32,770 nucleotides of DNA. Origin: Clostridia bacterium. GTDB taxonomy: Bacteria > Bacillota > Clostridia > Oscillospirales > Acutalibacteraceae. The notes under the pieces are model-generated. The model saw only the letters and a list, made by a program, of their open reading frames with translations, was not told the DNA's origin and searched no databases. Of the stretch, positions 32,615 through 32,770 are shown in pieces. How positions within the stretch are numbered: position 1 is the stretch's first letter; the number at the start of each line of letters is the position of its first letter. A program made the position numbers and the translations under genes. The stretch is taken from assembly GCA_017480115.1 (NCBI GenBank), contig JAFVBH010000073.1, positions 1-32,770 on the forward strand, given 5' to 3'.

Positions 32615-32770
32615 ATTCTGATTTATCGCAGGAAGATCGTCACACGATCCTGTAGGGACGGCCATTGGCCGTCCGCTGGGTTACGCGCAAAATCAACGGA
32701 TGCCCAATGGGCATCCCTACAAGATTGTGCGCCCATTTTGCGTCTATAAATCCAACCGCGAAGCGGTTCC
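32612..32770. repeat. shell element after pyrI, cut by the window end
   Basis: It begins at the pyrI stop codon with GTAAATTCTGATTTATCGC, the same opening as the hairpins at 21275 and 25566. It continues with a GATCGT-CAC-ACGATC hairpin, then the 85-bp repeat, then TCTATAAATCCAACCGC with a triloop hairpin AACCGC-GAA-GCGGTT (32754-32768). The remainder of the right arm is beyond the window. No gene is seen. Confidence 0.75.
32651..32735 (+). repeat. 85-bp GTAGGGAC palindromic repeat, copy B
   Basis: Same orientation and length as 25411-25495, with five differences. Two of them are a paired swap in the left hairpin: copy A has C and G where copy B has G and C at facing positions. A third is at the apex of that hairpin. 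Pairing is thus preserved. Confidence 0.8.

Overview
The window looks like chromosomal DNA of an anaerobic, low-oxygen Firmicute, most likely a gut clostridium of the Oscillospiraceae/Ruminococcaceae kind. The evidence is strong AAAGGAGG-type ribosome sites, a class 1B PyrD/PyrK pair, a 2[4Fe-4S] ferredoxin, HemW, an E. coli-type (first cysteine absent) IlvD, and GC-rich genes separated by AT-rich, repeat-laden spacers. The family placement is inference. No tRNA, rRNA, CRISPR array, transposase or phage gene was seen.

Layout. (1) 1-817: no gene; a 257-bp structured repeat (122-378), a promoter and a long leader. (2) 818-13234 (+): one giant exported protein of about 4138 residues, with a signal peptide, about six internal repeats of 500-600 residues and a cationic amphipathic C-terminal helix. 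(3) 13634-21210 (-): housekeeping genes in four transcription units: a radical SAM protein; thiN plus a HAD hydrolase; a ferredoxin; and a tightly overlapping cluster (iron-sulfur-flavoprotein-like reductase, patatin-like lipase, murC, hemW). (4) 21211-21854: a divergent spacer filled by a 508-bp palindromic composite element. (5) 21855-25289 (+): kdgK-eda-ilvD, which may form a sugar-acid (Entner-Doudoroff-like) route to pyruvate. (6) 25669-32614 (+): a pyrimidine biosynthesis operon, pyrC-[S23]-pyrK-pyrD-[S23]-pyrF-pyrE-pyrB-pyrI, lacking carAB and any visible PyrR leader.

The most unusual feature is the non-coding architecture. At least five spacers carry modular elements with the same plan. 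An outer purine-rich arm pairs with a pyrimidine-rich arm at the far end, and inside each arm is a short triloop hairpin. The cargo between the arms differs. It is either a 257-bp multi-stem RNA-like core, an 85-bp GTAGGGAC palindrome, or a gene for a four-helix-bundle protein of the 23S rRNA intervening-sequence (S23) family. Arm sequences differ greatly between elements, but the two arms of one element match each other. The cores and small hairpins show compensatory base changes. Two S23 cassettes sit inside the pyr operon and look like rRNA intervening sequences placed between protein genes. This family of elements is the best candidate here for an undescribed system.

Smaller patterns support it. 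Several genes end inside a hairpin that contains their own stop codon (HAD, pyrD, pyrE), and the composite elements stop only a few bases short of -35 boxes (kdgK, the reductase, pyrC). All alignments were made by eye.
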